A stretch of 37,685 nt of DNA from the NCBI RefSeq assembly GCF_003426025.1, contig NZ_QJSH01000026.1:1-37685 (forward strand). The letters are read 5' to 3'. Below the pieces are notes generated by a model. It saw only the letters and a list, made by a program, of their open reading frames with translations. It did not search any database and was not told the origin of the DNA. How positions within the stretch are numbered: the stretch's first letter is position 1; each line of letters begins with the position of its first letter. This DNA comes from Paraliobacillus quinghaiensis (GTDB lineage: Bacteria > Bacillota > Bacilli > Bacillales > Amphibacillaceae). A program made the translations under genes and the position numbers. Positions 34,656-37,685 of the stretch are shown piece by piece.

Positions 34656-35120
34656 CTAACTTCCCCATAATAGTTTTGTTTCTAACTGTGCTTCTAATAT
34701 ATTTAAATCACTATAAACCTTTACTATTACTTTCTTTAAATCTTCAGTGGTAGATGTAAATGAAATACTAATCTTATAGTTATTACTGCCTTCTGATTGT
34801 TTAGTGAAAATATACTGATAGTAGCTATCTGAACTATCTACATTATAATTATTTGATAAATAGGTAATTGTATCCACATAACTCAACGTGTTGCTTAGAT
34901 GATAAATTTCTTCCATTACTGATTGTGCAATGTATGATGCATCAGTAATATCCTTTGAAGTATTATTTACTTTAGCAGATTGGATATAAAAAGTTAAGAA
35001 TGTAAGAACTATTATTGACAGGATAGCAATTGATACGATTATTTCTACTAGTGTCATGCCGTCTTCCTTTTTTATAAATATAGACCTTAATTTTGTCAGA
35101 AAACATTTAGTCATTATCAT
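34656..35120 (-). CDS. Minor prepilin (PilV/GspI-like), first gene of the pilus cluster
   Basis: This 154-aa prepilin has a long leader of 21 residues ending KKEDG, then MTLVEIIVSIAILSIIVL, with Glu5 at residue 26. The sequence AQSVMEEIYHL after the helix is typical of PilV/GspI-type minor pilins (A..VMEEI). Upstream there is a moderate promoter candidate on the minus strand (TTCATA, 16 bp, TATACT), so this gene likely begins the pilV-W-X-B-T-C transcript. Confidence 0.82.
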   Translation of the reverse strand: MIMTKCFLTKLRSIFIKKEDGMTLVEIIVSIAILSIIVLTFLTFYIQSAKVNNTSKDITDASYIAQSVMEEIYHLSNTLSYVDTITYLSNNYNVDSSDSYYQYIFTKQSEGSNNYKISISFTSTTEDLKKVIVKVYSDLNILEAQLETKLLWGS

Positions 35121-35250
35121 CTCAGCCTTTTTAACTATATTCTTAACTTTAATATAGTATAATTTAATCTATTTGTATATGAATTTCCTATTATGACATA
35201 GACATCCCTTTTAAAATTATCAGAATATATTAAAAATAGCATAATGATCC

Positions 35251-36537
35251 TTATTTCTCAAAAAATCCCCTGACTTTACCAATAAAATCTAATGAACCAG
35301 TCACAAAAGTAATTGTTTGATCAGCCTCATTCTTTAAAAGTCCATTAAGTGCTTCCTGCCAATTGTGTTGGTACTCTCTATTCTTATTTGTGGAGTACTG
35401 GTACAATTCAGATGCCTCAGCTGCTCTTGGGTGATCAAAGCTTGTAAACACAACTTTATCAAATTGGTCATCAACCTGGTTAATCATATTTGTTAATGGT
35501 TTATCAGCAAAAGCTGCAAACAATAATTGTTTTTTTTCTGCAGGAAAGTAGCGTTTAACAGTTTCTATAAAACCAGCAATACCTTCAGCATTATGCGCAC
35601 CATCAATAATTACAATTGGATTTGTTGCTATTTGTTCAAACCTACCGATAAGTTTGGTACTACCAATTGTATTTTCTATATCACTAGTTGCCCTACTAAA
35701 CCCAATACCTTCAAGCATAAGTAAAGCCATCACGGCAAGTGAAGCATTATGTACTTGGTGCTTCCCATGCATTACTAATGTAAATTTAAACGTATCTTTT
35801 TCAGTTTTGAATGTGAATGTTTCTTTTTTATTTTGATCTAATTGGCTATTTTGATAGTAAAAATCGGCACCTAACTGTAATAATCTTGCATTATTTTGCT
35901 TAGCAGTTGCCTGGACAACACTTTCTGCTTGTTTCGGAACTTCACCTAAAATAACAGGTGTTTGGCGTTTGATTATTCCAGCTTTATGAAGTGCTATTTC
36001 TTGATACGTTTTCCCTAGAAAATCGCTATGATCTGTTCCAATTGTGGTAATAATCGATAATATTGGATTAAGACAATTCGTGGCATCTTCTAAACCACCC
36101 ATACCCGCTTCAATTAATGCTATATCCACATTTTCAGTATCGTAATAACCAAATGCAATCGCAACGATAATTTCAAATGAACTAGGTGGATTACCTTGTT
36201 GATCAAGTGCGTTAATTCCTGGTAACAGACGGTTAAACTGCTCTAAAAAAGATTGATCGGAAATTGGCCTTTTATTTATCTGAATCATATCATTTCGCTT
36301 AACTATACTTGGTGAAGTAAATGTTCCAACCTTATAATTATTTATTTCTAAACTAGTTGCTATATACGCTACTGTTGAACCTTTTCCATTTGTACCAGCT
36401 ACATGAATAGATTTAAACTTTTCTTCTGGATGATCAATTGTTTCTAACAAATTTTCAACTCTATCTAATCCTGGCAGTATCTTTCCACGCTTCCGTTCAT
36501 CTAAAAAATGGTTTACTTGTTCAAATGTGTGGAACAA
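35251..36537 (-). CDS. folC: Folylpolyglutamate synthase/dihydrofolate synthase
   Basis: This 428-aa Mur-ligase-like enzyme adds glutamate to folates. The P-loop HVAGTNGKGS is at 45-54. FTSPSIVKRNDMIQINKRPIS (first part FTSPSIVKRNDMI), EAGMGGLEDATN, TTIGTDHSDFLG and IIDGAHNAEG are the family blocks. Length is typical. In B. subtilis folC is followed by comC; here it is followed by the pilus cluster. Confidence 0.97.
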   Translation of the reverse strand: MFHTFEQVNHFLDERKRGKILPGLDRVENLLETIDHPEEKFKSIHVAGTNGKGSTVAYIATSLEINNYKVGTFTSPSIVKRNDMIQINKRPISDQSFLEQFNRLLPGINALDQQGNPPSSFEIIVAIAFGYYDTENVDIALIEAGMGGLEDATNCLNPILSIITTIGTDHSDFLGKTYQEIALHKAGIIKRQTPVILGEVPKQAESVVQATAKQNNARLLQLGADFYYQNSQLDQNKKETFTFKTEKDTFKFTLVMHGKHQVHNASLAVMALLMLEGIGFSRATSDIENTIGSTKLIGRFEQIATNPIVIIDGAHNAEGIAGFIETVKRYFPAEKKQLLFAAFADKPLTNMINQVDDQFDKVVFTSFDHPRAAEASELYQYSTNKNREYQHNWQEALNGLLKNEADQTITFVTGSLDFIGKVRGFFEK

Positions 36538-36637
36538 TCTAATCGACCTACTTTCTAAAAACTAACTTTTCCTTCATAATGGAACCATTATAACAAAAAA
36601 TACAAACTATTATTATAGCTAGAGAGAGGATTCTAAT

Positions 36638-37519
36638 ATGTATGGCTGGGTGATTTATAATGGACATTTAACTGGGAATAAATTTATTACTTTTTCTAAG
36701 TGGATTCAATATGCGGGTGAAAAAGAAGGAATCGACATTAAATTAAAAAGGAATGACCAAGTATTACCTATAGTAAGTTCAAATGGGTTAGGCTTACTAG
36801 ATCATGATCAGTTTCCTGCTTTTGTAATTTTCATTGACAAAGATATTGTTCTAGCTCGACAACTTGAACTACTTGGAATACCAGTGTTTAATTCTGCTAA
36901 TGCTATTGAACTTTGTGATAATAAAGTGTTAATGTATCAAGCCTTAGGACAGAAAAAACTCGCTATCCCATTAACAATTATAGCCCCCAAAATATTTACC
37001 GGGTCAAAAATAAATAGCGAGAACTTTTTACATATAGAGAAGTCCTTTGATTATCCAATGATAATTAAGGAAGGTTATGGATCCTATGGTGAGCAGGTTT
37101 ATTTAATAGAGAATCGCACACAACTAATTGAAAAAATCAATCAAGTACATGATCGACCTTTTGTTTTTCAAGAATTTATAAAATCTAGTTACGGGCAAGA
37201 TATTAGAATATATGTAGTTGGAGATGAAGTAGTTGCTAGTGTAAAACGCGTTGCTGAAAATGACTTTCGGGCAAATGCACAGTTGGGTAGTACAATGGAG
37301 GCCTATCAACCAACTAGAAAAGAAAAAGAACTTGCTATCCAGGCTACACGAGCTTTAGGCACTGATTTTGCTGGGGTTGATTTATTAATTGGTGCAAATG
37401 GTGAGCCTATAATTTGTGAAATTAATACGAATGCACACATTGAGAATATATATAAATATACTGGTGTAAATATTGCGGAACATATCATCTCACATATTAA
37501 ATTGGAACTTAATTGCTAA
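36638..37519 (+). CDS. RimK-like ATP-grasp ligase
   Basis: This 293-aa protein fits the RimK/ATP-grasp family: PVFNSANAIELCDNKVLMYQAL (opening part of the ATP-grasp fold, about 88-109, partly shown), PMIIKEGYGSYGEQVYLI (nucleotide loop), FVFQEFIKSSYGQDIRIYVVG, VASVKRVAENDFRAN and the Mg site IICEINTNAHIENI. Such enzymes attach amino acids, often glutamate, to a protein or small molecule. The substrate is unknown here. It is divergent from folC across a 100-bp gap; ribosome site AGAGAGGA. Nothing downstream in the window suggests a partner. Confidence 0.87.
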   Translation: MYGWVIYNGHLTGNKFITFSKWIQYAGEKEGIDIKLKRNDQVLPIVSSNGLGLLDHDQFPAFVIFIDKDIVLARQLELLGIPVFNSANAIELCDNKVLMYQALGQKKLAIPLTIIAPKIFTGSKINSENFLHIEKSFDYPMIIKEGYGSYGEQVYLIENRTQLIEKINQVHDRPFVFQEFIKSSYGQDIRIYVVGDEVVASVKRVAENDFRANAQLGSTMEAYQPTRKEKELAIQATRALGTDFAGVDLLIGANGEPIICEINTNAHIENIYKYTGVNIAEHIISHIKLELNC

Positions 37520-37558
37520 TTTTCAATCAGGTATATTTCGTGGATGACTGAATATTTG

Positions 37559-37685
37559 GCTGACGACCGATATATTCTGCTGACGACCGATATATTCTGC
37601 TGACGACCGATATATTCTGCTGACGACCGATATATTCTGCTGACGACCGATATATTCTGCTGACGACCGATATATTCTGCTGACG
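37559..37685 (+). repeat. 20-bp tandem repeat array (runs off window)
   Basis: The unit GCTGACGACCGATATATTCT repeats six times without a change and continues past the window end. A degenerate copy (37543-37558) precedes it. There are no spacers, so it is not a CRISPR. It lies 40 bp downstream of the ATP-grasp gene. Confidence 0.95.

Noticed and set aside
37561-37685. CRISPR-like look of the regular array
   Set aside because: The units are contiguous with no spacers and are too short for CRISPR repeats plus spacers.

Overview
The window is chromosomal DNA from a low-GC, endospore-forming firmicute of the family Bacillaceae. Gene content and order follow the Bacillus subtilis tgt-ruvAB-spo0B-minCD-mreBCD-folC region closely. 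The sporulation genes bofC, safA, spo0B, spoIVFA, spoIVFB and spoIIB are present, and the mobile and repeat sequences resemble those of halotolerant relatives such as Oceanobacillus, Virgibacillus and Gracilibacillus. Genus is an inference. Nearly everything lies on the minus strand; only niaR and the last gene are on the plus strand.

Region 1 (1-360) holds the 5' end of a group IIC intron on the minus strand. It is inserted into a structured repeat that recurs in a second copy at 18865-18958. Region 2 (361-5404) is yajC-tgt-queA-DUF2905-ruvB-ruvA, with a LexA-like box before ruvA, followed by bofC. Region 3 (5638-9913) has a small unknown gene, a yebC-type regulator, nadE, a kinase-fold phosphotransferase and the spore coat morphogen safA, which carries Met/Pro/Gly tandem repeats. 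Region 4 (10236-16878) has niaR (plus strand), pheA, pheB, obg, spo0B, the rplU-prp-rpmA operon with its L21 leader, and an RNase G that lacks the zinc-link cysteines. Region 5 (16893-18768) is the spoIVFA-spoIVFB intramembrane protease pair with a sigma-E-like promoter. A 359-bp element with inverted ends (18769-19127) follows.

Region 6 (19132-24027) is the division and shape block minD-minC-mreD-mreC-mreB plus radC. Region 7 (24210-35120) is spoIIB followed by an 11-gene type IV pilus cluster: three minor prepilins, pilB, pilT, pilC, major pilin, prepilin peptidase, pilM, pilN, pilO. It occupies the place where B. subtilis has only comC, between folC and spoIIB. A class II cyclic-di-GMP riboswitch with its own promoter and a terminator hairpin sits directly before the major pilin gene. 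The cluster therefore looks like a c-di-GMP-controlled, retractable (PilT-containing) pilus in a spore former. Region 8 (35251-37685) is folC, a divergent RimK-like ATP-grasp ligase, and a 20-bp tandem repeat array that runs off the window.

The most interesting elements are the c-di-GMP-II riboswitch/pilus unit, a large beta-rich minor pilin without Glu5, the intron-in-repeat insertion, and the structured repeat family itself, which shows a compensatory base change between its two copies.
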